From the NCBI RefSeq assembly GCF_029227915.1, contig NC_079876.1:11966001-12030000 (forward strand): a DNA stretch of 64,000 nucleotides. Reading direction: 5' to 3'. The notes under the pieces are model-generated. The model was not told the DNA's origin and made no database searches. It worked only from the letters and a program-made list of their open reading frames with translations. Source of the DNA: Hydractinia symbiolongicarpus. Lineage: Eukaryota > Cnidaria > Hydrozoa > Anthoathecata > Hydractiniidae. Position numbers and translations under genes: made by a program. Of the stretch, positions 9,524 through 19,175 are shown piece by piece. The first letter of the stretch is position 1; each line of letters begins with the position of its first letter.

Positions 9524-10172
9524 TTGACGTTGTTTGTCGTTGATGATATGATTGCTGACGAGAGTGCCACTTCCATACCTTTCAAGGAAAAAAATTCGCA
9601 TGACGTCTTCGTCACGTTAAATAGTGCCTTGGAAATTGTTGTCAAATCAAGAAAGCCCAAGGCTGTAGAGCTAATCAAATGGCTTACGAAAAAAGGTGTC
9701 GAGAAACTATGGGATGAGCTTGAGGGGCGGGATATGCCCATTGCCATTCTCGAGGATGGTTTAGAGGACAGAGACAAACAACTCATGCTGCTGGGGAACG
9801 AACTTGAGGATAGGGATCAACAACTCGTTATGCTCTAGGACCAATTAGAAACATTACAGCAACGTGCCATGCCTTACCTCGAAGATCCCTAAAAAGATAA
9901 CGGCATGGTCATTATCCAAAAAAAACAACAATGATCCCTTTCCATATCTGGCCATCTGTGGTCAACAGGGGTACGTGGCACAAAAAATACGGAACAAGCT
10001 TGTTGACTATCCCAAAGGTGAGATTTTGGTATTGGCAGAGACCCCGAATGCTATTGTTAACTACAACTGGCTCAGGGAACGTGGCTGTATTGAAGTCAAC
10101 CCGGAGCGTATGAGATATTTTAGGCTTGGTGAACGTTATACGCATGAACGTCTCCTAGAGCTGGCGGAATAG
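9524..10172 (+). pseudogene. BRO/KilA-C-like gene with coiled coil, frameshifted
   Basis: The N-terminal part (9524-9838) has FVTLNSALEIVVKSRKPKAV and IKWLTKKGVEKLW, then heptad-like repeats (ELEDRDQQL) typical of a coiled coil. After TAG at 9836, TAA near 9889 and a frameshift at about 9920, the C-terminal domain (9930-10172) reads YLAICGQQGYVAQKI, VVLAETPN-like strands and RYFRLGERYTHERLLEL. Position and layout recall the BRO/KilA-type DNA-binding proteins of large DNA viruses, whose C-terminal domains carry a similar 'Y.xIxGQ..yV..K' strand. That assignment is tentative. A 9-bp palindromic hairpin stands 28 bp downstream. Confidence 0.45.
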
Positions 10173-10199
10173 GCAGCCACACCCAAACAAGGTTTTTCC

Positions 10200-10219
10200 A
10201 AAGTGTAGAGCTACACTTT
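10200..10219. terminator. Palindromic hairpin after the BRO-like gene
   Basis: AAAGTGTAG-AG-CTACACTTT, a perfect 9-bp stem with a two-base loop, 28 bp after the stop codon at 10172. It is the third hairpin standing behind a gene of this element. Confidence 0.45.
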
Positions 10220-10279
10220 AAAAAATAGGCATTTTAGACCCGTTTGGCTCTATGTTAAAAGGCATTGAAATAACAATAG

Positions 10280-10885
10280 ATGGAATCCTATGTACAAACA
10301 CAACAATTTACAAATAATTACAATATACATGTACCTGTACTACGATGTTGTATCAAGTCAGCGACTGGTTATTGCGCAACATGCTTGGAAAATTTTAGTT
10401 TTAGAGATGGACTTTGCTACGAAGGATTTGAATACCCTACTGACGAAGACCTCTTAGAGTGACTAGCGTCAGGGAAAAAAGCATGGGCAACATTCGCGAG
10501 ATGCGAGATTGACGAGGCTTTGGAGGATGATATTCAACGATTAGAGATCCATGTTGTTCAAAGGGCCAGGAACAACTATGATGTACTCTGTTACCAGGCA
10601 TCAAAGAGAAGGAGTTGAAGCTATCGGATTTGGCTGGTATAGAAACAATAGGTGATATCCTCAACTTTCGTATAGCAGATAGACGATTAGTTGACATTGA
10701 CCTGAAAAATGAACCCAATGTCATCAAAGGTATAGTATATGGGTATCCTTTCTATACACTACATCCAAAGGATTAATTAAGGGATCCGAATGAAGATAAT
10801 GAGGATGATGATGACGAGGATGAAATAGATCTAGATGCTCTAGATGAACTCATGAAAACATTTTACCACTCCTTGATATCCTGTT
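10280..10885 (+). pseudogene. Cys-rich protein with acidic tail, element gene, broken
   Basis: It opens at ATG 10280. A Cys-containing segment (CCIKSATGYCATCLENF) could bind a metal. TGA at 10460, a frameshift near 10610 and TAA near 10776 interrupt it, but coding character continues to a very acidic end (EDNEDDDDEDEID) and LDALDELMKTFY at about 10800-10870. The last codons overlap the 3' end of the minus-strand integrase-like gene. Function unknown; an acidic amphipathic tail would suit a transcription factor or a scaffold. Confidence 0.4.
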
Positions 10886-11280
10886 GAGGTACCTGAACAG
10901 CATTTGGGATCAGCATCAACTCCTCTGACACGAAGCTTCTCTCGGGCCTGTCTTTTAAATAGTACAAAACACGGCTACCCGCCACTACCCAACCTGTAAG
11001 TATGTCTGCTCCAAACGGCGTCAGTTGCGCGTCTTTTCGAGTCGCCATTCTCCTCCCCCGGTTGTAACAGATAGAGATACAAACCATCCTGGGGTAAGAG
11101 TTTTTCCTCGGGATATTGTTCCCCTTTTCAAATGGTACTTCATCCAGCTTAATCGCCCTGCTAGGTTTCATGGCGATCATGGCAGTCTTGGTGTTGTTAA
11201 GACTTTTGAACTTGCTTGGTACAAGCCTTAGCAGACATTTCAGACATTTCAACATAGTCCGAAGATTGCTTCGAAGTTTG
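10863..11280 (-). pseudogene. Integrase-like C-terminal remnant
   Basis: A minus-strand stretch reading to TAA at 10863-10865. Its end (VLYYLKDRPERSFVSEELMLIP) and the block KPSRAIKLDEVP at about 11160 are in one frame, while the middle (about 11095-10990) reads best in another, so there are at least two frameshifts. It resembles the region after the catalytic core of retroviral-type integrases carried by Polinton-like elements in cnidarians; this is recognition by memory and moderate only. The catalytic core is absent: homology stops where the 45-bp minisatellite begins at 11297. Confidence 0.45.
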
Positions 11281-11296
11281 TCACATGTACTGCACA

Positions 11297-11650
11297 TGCG
11301 TTGATGATCAGTGGTGGTCATGTCAGTTGAGCATCTGCGCATGCGTTGATGATCAGTGGTGGTCATGTCGGTTGATCATCTGTGCATGCGTTGATGATCA
11401 GTGGTGGTCATGTCGGTTGATCATCTACGCATGCGTTGATGATCAGCGGTGGTTATGTGGGTTGATCATCTGCCCATGCGTTGATGATCAGTGGTGGTCA
11501 TGTCAGTTGATCATCTGCGCGTGCGTTGATGATCAGCGGTGGTCATGCGGGTTGATCATCTGCGCATGCGTTGATGATCACTGGTGGTCATGTCGGTTGA
11601 TCATCTGCACATGCGTTGATGATCAGCGGTGGTCATGTGGGTTGATCATC
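11297..11650. repeat. 45-bp minisatellite, about 8 copies
   Basis: The unit begins GTTGATGATCAGTGGTGGTC and contains GATGATCA and its complement TGATCATC, so every copy can fold on itself. The period is 45 (a multiple of three), which creates a spurious 15-residue repeat ORF. No unique spacers separate the copies. Confidence 0.9.
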
Positions 11651-11750
11651 ATTGTAAGTAAGGTTAAGTCCAGAAAATTGCTTTTCTGTACAATCTTACG
11701 ACCCTGAAAATTTGGGAAAACAAAAAGATGCGTGCTAACATTTTTAGGCT

Positions 11751-11793
11751 CAATTTAACTCGCCAGTAGATTCAATTTAACTCGCCAGTAGGT
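11751..11793. repeat. 22-bp tandem duplication
   Basis: TTCAATTTAACTCGCCAGTAG appears twice in a row in the 3' flank of the Rh transporter gene. Confidence 0.7.
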
Positions 11794-11840
11794 TTAAAAG
11801 TTCAGTGAACGAACCTGTCCTATTGGTTCATTCAGGACCT

Positions 11841-11846
11841 TTTATT
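11841..11846 (-). promoter_or_regulatory. Candidate poly(A) signal of the Rh gene
   Basis: AATAAA on the minus strand, about 475 bp after the stop codon at 12320. It is the first perfect hexamer seen downstream on that strand; transcript evidence is lacking. Confidence 0.35.
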
Positions 11847-12319
11847 CGGTATGAGTATATTGATGGTTAAAATTGGCCTGGAAACTTTTGAATTAACCAT
11901 GTAATATTTCAAACTAGTTAAAGTAAAATACGATGATTTTCGTGCAGAAATATCTATTGCGAGCAAGTTCTAATGGTCTTACACACTAGAGAATATAAAA
12001 CTACAAAATAAAATACAGTAACGATAACAAAAAACTACTGAAAATTATAGAGTAACAGAAATTTCAGATGTCAACCATATATATAGAGAGAGCATTTACT
12101 AGAATGGAGGCAGCTGCTACATGGGTGTTGGGTGCCATTGATGCAAAAAGAACTTGCCATTTTAGGCTTTATATATGGTGTAAATTGATGTAGAATGCGT
12201 TCACTGTAAAATGCAATTTTTGCCCAATTTCATCATATCTAAACCATACCTACACAATTTCGTACCCAGGATTTTTTTAATGAAAATATGAAATGTAATC
12301 GTTGAACAAAAACGCTGAC

Positions 12320-15300
12320 TCAGCATTTTTCTTCAATGTCAATTTTTTTCTCTCGTAAGAGTAAAGCTTCGTTTGCACTGGAATTTCCCTCTTCTGCTTG
12401 TTCAGTTATCCAGAAATCTTCATCATCGTACAATTGGTGGGATTTTGGAGTGTCTAGGAATCTCACGAACAAGCTGAAAATAAACAAAAAATAAACACGT
12501 AAACATCTGTAAAAAAAATCTACGAAGGTGTATTCCTATGCGCTAAGACAAATAAGGTATGCGTTGACACACGTAGACGCATAAGGTATGCGTTGACACG
12601 CGTAAACACATAAGGTATGCGTTTACACGCGTAGACACATAAGGTATGCGTTGACACGCGTAGACACATAAGGTATGCGTTGACACGCGTAGGCACATAA
12701 GGCATGCGTTGACACGCTTAGACACATAAGGTATGCGCTGACACGCTTGGACACATAAGGTACGCGTTGATACGCTTAGGTACATAAGGCATGCGTTGAC
12801 ACGCTTAGACACACAAAGTATGCGTTGACACGCTTAGACACATAAGGTATGTGTTGGCACGCTTAGACACACTAGACACGTCTGTCTGATGGTTCGTCTG
12901 CAACAAATGAAATTATAGTTGCCAAATAACAAAAACTTTTTCTAACAGAAACTCAAATATCTTTACGTAAGCGACTTAAGTGTTTTTAGATAGATCACAA
13001 TCCTGTCCCCAGGGTTTCGCTTTCTGATATGTAGCTTGCGTGCCAGCACGCATATACGCAAAAAGCGAAAAATAAGCTCTTGCAACGAGATTGGATAGAT
13101 CAATAGCTGTTTCTATTCCTCTACCCTTCTACATTCAATTCAGTAAGAAAATAAACACAAATGATGTCATCATGTGTTGAAGAATCAGAGCTACTCCCTT
13201 GATTGAAACAACTTTCCGACAGCAATAGGAATAACGACAACGTGACGTACCCAGTTACACATCCACCAAACACGGCCAACAACAATGTAACAAACATGGC
13301 GGCTATTTGATATCCACCTTGCTCTTTCGCGCTTCTACCGATACCATCCGAAGAGAGTTGGATGTTACGGGCAATAGCAGCATCGTACATCGTCGTGTTA
13401 CGTTTTGGAGTACGTGCAGACCAAATGTTGAACAATCTACAAAAGTACGCCTTTTTTAAAAACAATATCATTCATAATATTTTACTAAAGTTGTAGTATT
13501 CATGAGAAAGTTTAAAATAACTTAATAATATTGTTATATAAACATGCACCACACATGTCCTCGCCACCTTGGAATTACTGGGGACAAAGTTGGTAGATTA
13601 ACAGGCCATTAACAGATTAAATTGTCTCTGCCTCTGTTACGTAGCTAAATGAAAACGATGAAGAGTGGTGAATCAACTTACTCTTCTCCGTATTTGTCCA
13701 TCTCACTTACAGAGGCAGTAATAGAGCCAGCAATAGCAGCAAGGATGGCGGGCATTCCATGCAAGTTGTTTACTCCACATGTATCGTGAATCTTCAGTTT
13801 GGAATTCAAAAATGGCTGCAAAAAAGAAAAAGGAAAAGCATTTACCGAACCTGGCTAAACGAAATATCTCGCTAAATATGTATAACTATGTTTCTTAGGA
13901 AGTGTTATACCCAATCCTCACATTGTTTTTATGTTCTTAAATGTTCTACCAAAGTTAAAGCTCGCAGTCCTGTTGAAAATTAAAATAAGAAACTGAACAA
14001 ACGTTTTAAGACTAGCATTTCTTACCGTGACGTAAGCATATCCCAAAGTGCTTATAATGCCACCAATCATTCCAATCAAAATGGCGCCCCATGGCTTGAT
14101 AATTAAATCCGCACATGTACCAACTGCGACACCGCCAGCTAAGGTAGCATTTTGAATATGAACCTGAAAAATTTGTAAAAGCTCTCTTTCAGATTGAAAT
14201 ATGGAATAAGGCTGGGTACGAGGTTGTAAAAAATGTGAATGCATCTTATTTGTGCTACGTTTTCCATATAAAAAGGGAAAATAAGTGGGGTAACTAATGT
14301 TTGTTCTGAGCAAAGAATGTGAAGAATAAGGTTCACCAACCTGGGATATCGAGTAATAAAGAAATGTGTACTCACCATATCCAATTTTTGATGTTTGTTT
14401 ACAAGTGGAGAGATAACAAACGTTGCTACGCAACAAGCAGCCAATGAATAGTAAGTATTTATAATGGCGCGGTGTTGCTGTGGTCCAGGTCCTAACATGG
14501 CAGCGTTAAAACTTGGCCAAAACATCCATAAAAACACAGTCCCTAGACAAGAAGAGTGAAACAATTTAGAAAACCCACAGTGATTTTTTTCTTGTAAGGA
14601 AAACACATGCACCGACTAATGTGCGAAACAGTAATAACCTTTCCATGAGAAAATTGATTCGAAGTTAAGTAACTATTAACTAACCGATCATTGCAAATAA
14701 ATCCGAGTGATAAACGGAACCTTCTTTCGGATTCTCATCACTGTGGTCATCCTTGTAAATCATTCTGGTTACTGCTAAGCCAAAATACGCGCCAAACATA
14801 TGTATGACCATGGAACCACCCACATCCGTGATTTTTAAATGATGCACCAGAATGTTTTCATTAACTGCATAAAAGATGATCTCAAATACACCGATCACAA
14901 ATAACTGCAAACGACTTACTTTGCCCAGCACTGCCCCAAATGTGATAAGAACAGCTGCCGCAGCGAAGTCAGATGTGATCAAGCTGAAACAAAGATGGGA
15001 TGGGTTATACACATATAGAATGGATTTGCAAAAACTCTTGTGACTAAAAGTAAAATGGTTCTGGTTAATCGAAACGGAATGAACTTTGTCCCCATGTTTT
15101 TTTGACATTAAGAATACGTAGGCAAGAAGTCCACAGCTGTGGACGGGGGTGATGTGAGAGAGTAAGAAAAGTTTCTATGACAAGTAAATCTGGATCTTCT
15201 GTTCATCTGTTTACGGTGTAGCTACATTGAAACTCGAACGTGCTTGGTAAACGATCACTGATTATCTTTTCTTTTTTTACTTCTTTGTACTTTTGCCATA

Positions 15301-18300
15301 GTTTCTTTATGATGACCACGTGATCAATATTGTCAATCAATGCACATGCTTAAATAAGTCAAGCAATGGCGGCCACTTTAGTACTGCATTCTGAACAAAC
15401 AAACACAATGAAAATTATGTTTAAGCAGGGAATTTTACTTACGTTTTAAGATCTACGGTCAACCTCTCTGGCTTTTCAGCGCCTTCAAAAGCGTTTGTAA
15501 TCCACCCGTTAATTAGCGTTGCCCACTGAATGACTACTGCGGCGATAAAGAGATTATAACCGACTGCGCCATGACTGTATTTCTTTAAGAAGGTCATTAA
15601 AAATCCAAACCCAATGAAGATCATCACGTGGACATCTTGGAAAACTAACAAAAAGAAAAAGAACTCATTCTAGAAAACTTTAGCTTGTATATTAGGTAAA
15701 GATGTGAAGATATTTCGAACAACTCTGGGGGAAAACAACATTAATTTTTAGAAGTTATTTTCACACCCTAAAAAATGTTTTTACTTCCTGTTAAGTAAGC
15801 TGTAAGAAATTCTAATTAAGTTCAAAAGTGTTATTCAACAATTCAAGTACCAAAAGTTAAGTTGCCTAAAACATTTTTAGATAATTTTTTCCTTTAGATA
15901 ATTTTTGTATTAGATAATTTTTGTATTAGATAGAAAAATATCCACAGGTTGAAAGATTATCTTAGGTTTACTTAAAAATTAAAAATGTACGAAGCTTTTC
16001 GTAACAGTGTTACATTATCAAATTATCTAAAGTTTGTATAATTATCCTAACATCGTAGTGTCAACTAAATATGAAGTATAACATGTCCTTAATATACTTC
16101 TTTAAAAGTCATTCTTGTCCTTGGGGGTGTCTTGTCAGGAACCGCCCTCACGGTCACTATATAGGCAAAAATTTCTTGAGAACGAGATTGATAAAAACAA
16201 CATTTAGTAGTAAGAGGAAGCTATCTCAAAGTAGGTTTAGTAAAACCAAGTAATTTATAAAAGAGAGAAATGTAAGATACTGAAAAGAAGTCTTGCTTTG
16301 CATAGAAACGAGGCTATACTTACAAGTATAATAAAAAATGGCGGTATTACTTTGTTGTGGTGTCAAACCTGGAGTACTGACCGGAGACTTGTTTTCATCA
16401 TAATCTACCACAACTGCAAAAATGATTAACGTAACCACCTCAAATATCCCCACTACGATGGAGAACCATCGTCCTCCGCCAAAACGCATGGTGATTTTAT
16501 GTACTTTATGTATTGGACTAATCTATTAATTATTATAACAATTTTTGTTTTGGTAATAAACTATTTACTTTTTTAAAACTTTATTTCTATTTTGTTTAAA
16601 GATTTTTTTTAGTCTTTTAACTTTTAAGAATAAACAGCAAGGAGGCGTAAGATAAGATGATGCTACCATTTTTTTAAGGTACCTTATGACAAGCAATCTC
16701 CTCCACAATGTTCTTTCTTCTTTTTTGGTACTATTACTAGCACAATTCAGGCTAGCGACATCAGAAAGCATAAAAAAAGCGGTGAAGAAGAGCTTAATAC
16801 CACAAAGTTATAGTCAGCGTTAGTTAAATTAAAGAACATGGCAACAAGGTTGATCGAGAGGTGTTGAACTACGTTGTTCCAGTGTGTTCTAGCTTTTAAA
16901 ACCAATCCCAGATGTTTTCAGATAAATATTTTCACGACATCAAAATATCATTTTCTGAAAATTAAAAATGGATTCACCATCTCAATTTTACTTTTAATAG
17001 GCCTTACAACTCTGTAAATTATTTCAGTATAATTTAAAACTACCATAGATTCGCGCGCTTGTAAGAATAGGCTAATAATAAATCCACTGAACTGAGGTCT
17101 TCTTTCTTCGTTTCTACATCATTATTTCCACAGCACTTCATTCTTACTGTTTACATAACAATTTCAATTTTACTATTCTTCAAGACACGTTTCTTCCGCC
17201 GTGTAATAGAATCTAATAACATGCTTCAGCAACAGTGCACCTTTTTTACCTGCAGGCACTATCGTCCCAGACCCCAAAATAGCCATCCACAGATAAAAAA
17301 TATGATAGAATGTAACAGAGTTGGAAGCAAAGGTGGTGGATAATATAAAAGATCGCGTGCTCAACTGTTATCTAATCTTTTACTTTGTAACTTATTTTAA
17401 TACAGCTACAGAGCTCTACGGTGGAGAGTCTATTATCGTTGCACTGCGTACAACAAATAAGGGACGGAAAACTTGGAAGCAAGAAAAAGACAGAAAAACC
17501 GAGAAACAAAAAAACCCCGGAGAATCAGGGAAGCATGAAAAAAAACAGAAAAACCGGGAAGCAAAAAAAACCCGGAAAATCAGGGAAGCATGAAAAAGAC
17601 AGAAAAAACGGGAAGCAAAAAAACCCGGAAAATCAGGGAAGGAAAAGACGGAATAACAGCACGTGATTAATATCGAAGAGTCTTTTAACCCAACTGAAAT
17701 TCCCCATATGCACTGTAATTGACCACATCATTTCCATGTTTACTCCCTGATTGATTTGGAAGTAGTTCTGTTTGGAGGTAGTTCTGTTAAGATCGTTACA
17801 GAAGAGCTGCACAAATTCTTCGTTATAATAGAGCTAAACATTTGAAGAATCGTGTTAAAACAAAGCCCAGTCAATCAGATTAACAAATTACTTAGCTAAA
17901 ATCACACATGATAAAAAGAATGGTGAAATTGATAAGTTTAAAACCAATTTACTTATATTGTCAAAAGTAAAATTAAAATCACAGACAGCTTTCTTTCCTA
18001 TCCTGTCACGAATCTTTAACAAATGTTTATCACGTCTAAAGCTATTTTGTCAGTCTGTGACGAAGACGGGGGCTTCTCAACACAGCTCATTATTTCTCAA
18101 TGTTTTTTTCGACATAAAAGGTTCGACCACCTTAACAATTTCACGGATGTATGACAGCCCCGAAATGTGCACCACGCATGCGCGATTACGTTCATGTTAA
18201 CTAAAACACGCGAATTAAATTGACATGGGGAGTACCCGTATGAAATATGACGAATTAACCTCATCCTGAAGCCATTTTGCATCTTTACCTATGTCCGTGG

Positions 18301-18595
18301 GGAGAAGGGACCTTGGTAAAGAGGTTGGTTAAGAATGATACAATCTGAAGAAACTGGCAACTGAATCAGATTTATATTTAAAGGTGATTGTTATATGCAA
18401 TATAATAAATAAATCAATAAATAAAAACTTACAGGCGTAATAGTAAGGAGAAGAATTGGCTGGACTTCCACCAGTCCATGATGCGTGTGAAGGATGTTGA
18501 TACTCCGTGTAATCAACGCACGAAATATAACATATCAACAAAATAACTTGGAATACAAAAACTACACCAGAGAATGTCAGCCTTGGTAGCGCCAT
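12320..18595 (-). CDS. Rh-type (Rhesus glycoprotein) ammonium transporter
   Basis: An integral membrane channel for NH3/NH4+ (and possibly CO2) of the Amt/Mep/Rh family. Coding exons: 18595-18433 (1a) or 16489-16324 (1b), then 15644-15443, 14983-14685, 14542-14376, 14163-14026, 13815-13682, 13436-13251 and 12473-12320. All have GT/AG borders and the phases fit, giving 480 aa (1a) or 481 aa (1b), normal for the family. Diagnostic motifs are [28 protein letters not shown] (first pore histidine), [24 protein letters not shown]-like [13 protein letters not shown], and [12 protein letters not shown] (second pore histidine). The acidic C-terminal tail YDDEDFW is also typical. About 11-12 membrane segments are expected. 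No frame damage. The last intron carries a 29-bp minisatellite. Confidence 0.93.
12557..12874. repeat. 29-bp minisatellite in the last Rh intron, about 11 copies
   Basis: The unit is close to GTATGCGTTGACACGCGTAG plus ACACATAAG. Left copies carry CGCGTAGAC, right copies CGCTTAGAC, so the array has two sub-variants. It is CpG-rich in an AT-rich intron and lies between the acceptor at 12474 and the donor at 13250. Confidence 0.9.
16324..16489 (-). other. Alternative first coding exon 1b of the Rh transporter
   Basis: It encodes [22 protein letters not shown]..., then VDYDENKS with a different sequon, and ends FYYT plus one base before GTAAGT. It has the same length class and phase as exon 1a but only limited sequence identity, which points to an old exon duplication used from a second promoter. 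Confidence 0.75.
17489..17641. repeat. About 54-bp tandem repeat, 3 copies, in Rh intron 1a
   Basis: Purine-rich units around GACAGAAAAACCGGGAAGC followed by CCCGGAAAATCAGGGAAGCA. They lie between the two alternative first exons. Confidence 0.75.
18433..18595 (-). other. Alternative first coding exon 1a of the Rh transporter
   Basis: It encodes [20 protein letters not shown]..., giving membrane segment 1 and an extracellular loop with an NSS glycosylation sequon, and ends YYYA plus one base before the donor GTAAGT. The phase (1) and position match exon 1b, so both can join exon 2 at 15644. Confidence 0.75.
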
Positions 18596-18984
18596 GCTCC
18601 TGTTTGATTATACACTAAAAAATAAAAATGGCAGACTATGATTCAAAGGTAAAGCAAAATGCGGTTATTTTGCAGACGTGTGATCACATATTCTGAAAGT
18701 TTCTTTCTTGATCAGTTTCTGCGTAAAGGTCTAGTTCCCGTATTTATTTTTCTCTAACTATCTTATTTGTGCAATACTATAATGACAATTAATCTTCTTC
18801 TGAAACAACACTACGTGTGATAATTAAACGCTTTCTTTTATTTAACATAACATTTAATATTTTATTAAGTTTTTAATTATCAATTTTTATTTGACGCTCT
18901 TTTTAATGACGGCTATGTAAGGTGTGAGATGATAAGACTGCATAGTCTTCTACTTACTCCTGCCATTTTATTCTACGTACGTGA

Positions 18985-19131
18985 TACAGTTATGTATATA
19001 TATATGTATATATATATATCCTAATGTAGAAATTTATGCCTGTACTTATGTGTATGTAGAACTTGTATCTGTAATTTTGAAATAGTTGTATGTAAATTTC
19101 TTTTGGCGAAAAAAAAAAAAAAAAAAAAAAA
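18985..19131. repeat. (TA)n tract and poly(A)23
   Basis: A TATATG/TATATA-rich run near 18990-19018 and 23 consecutive A at 19109-19131. The poly(A) runs directly into a hairpin (next entry). Confidence 0.85.
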
Positions 19132-19175
19132 TGGGTTTTGCCCAAGCGGTATGATCACGCTGGGGCAAAACCCAT
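19131..19175. repeat. 18-bp stem hairpin abutting poly(A)
   Basis: ATGGGTTTTGCCCAAGCG (19131-19148) pairs with 19158-19175 with one mismatch; the loop is GTATGATCA. Its core TTTTGCCC/GGGCAAAA recalls the hairpin at 4343. Confidence 0.75.

Larger units (their letters stand above)
4343..11290. mobile_element. Fossil Polinton/adintovirus-like integrated element (decayed)
   Basis: This is a gene-dense block whose codon use and lower AT content differ from its flanks. It has a long family-B DNA polymerase at the left end reading inwards (4357-7635) and an integrase-like C-terminus at the right end also reading inwards (about 11280-10863). Between them are a nuclease-like gene, two small membrane-protein ORFs and two further plus-strand genes. 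A polymerase and an integrase facing inwards from opposite ends fit Polinton/Maverick-type elements. No capsid, packaging ATPase or maturation protease was recognised, and about 7 kb is short for such elements (usually 15-20 kb), so it is either internally deleted or a reduced type. Nearly every gene carries stops or frameshifts. No terminal inverted repeat was found; the right end is cut by the minisatellite at 11297. Confidence 0.6.

Noticed and set aside
9517-9786. An 89-aa minus-strand Ser-rich ORF
   Set aside because: Antisense to the BRO-like gene, where the plus frame has coiled-coil heptads and conserved-looking blocks.
11285-11707. A 140-aa ORF made of 15-residue CVDDQWWSC-type repeats
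   Set aside because: It is only the 45-bp minisatellite read in one frame; the period is a multiple of three, so any open frame stays open.
12520-12812. Two minus-strand ORFs with THTLCV/NAYLMC repeats
   Set aside because: Translations of the 29-bp intronic minisatellite, which lies between the last two Rh exons.
12557-12874. CRISPR-like array with 29-bp repeats
   Set aside because: The units are contiguous with no spacers, and the setting is a eukaryotic intron.
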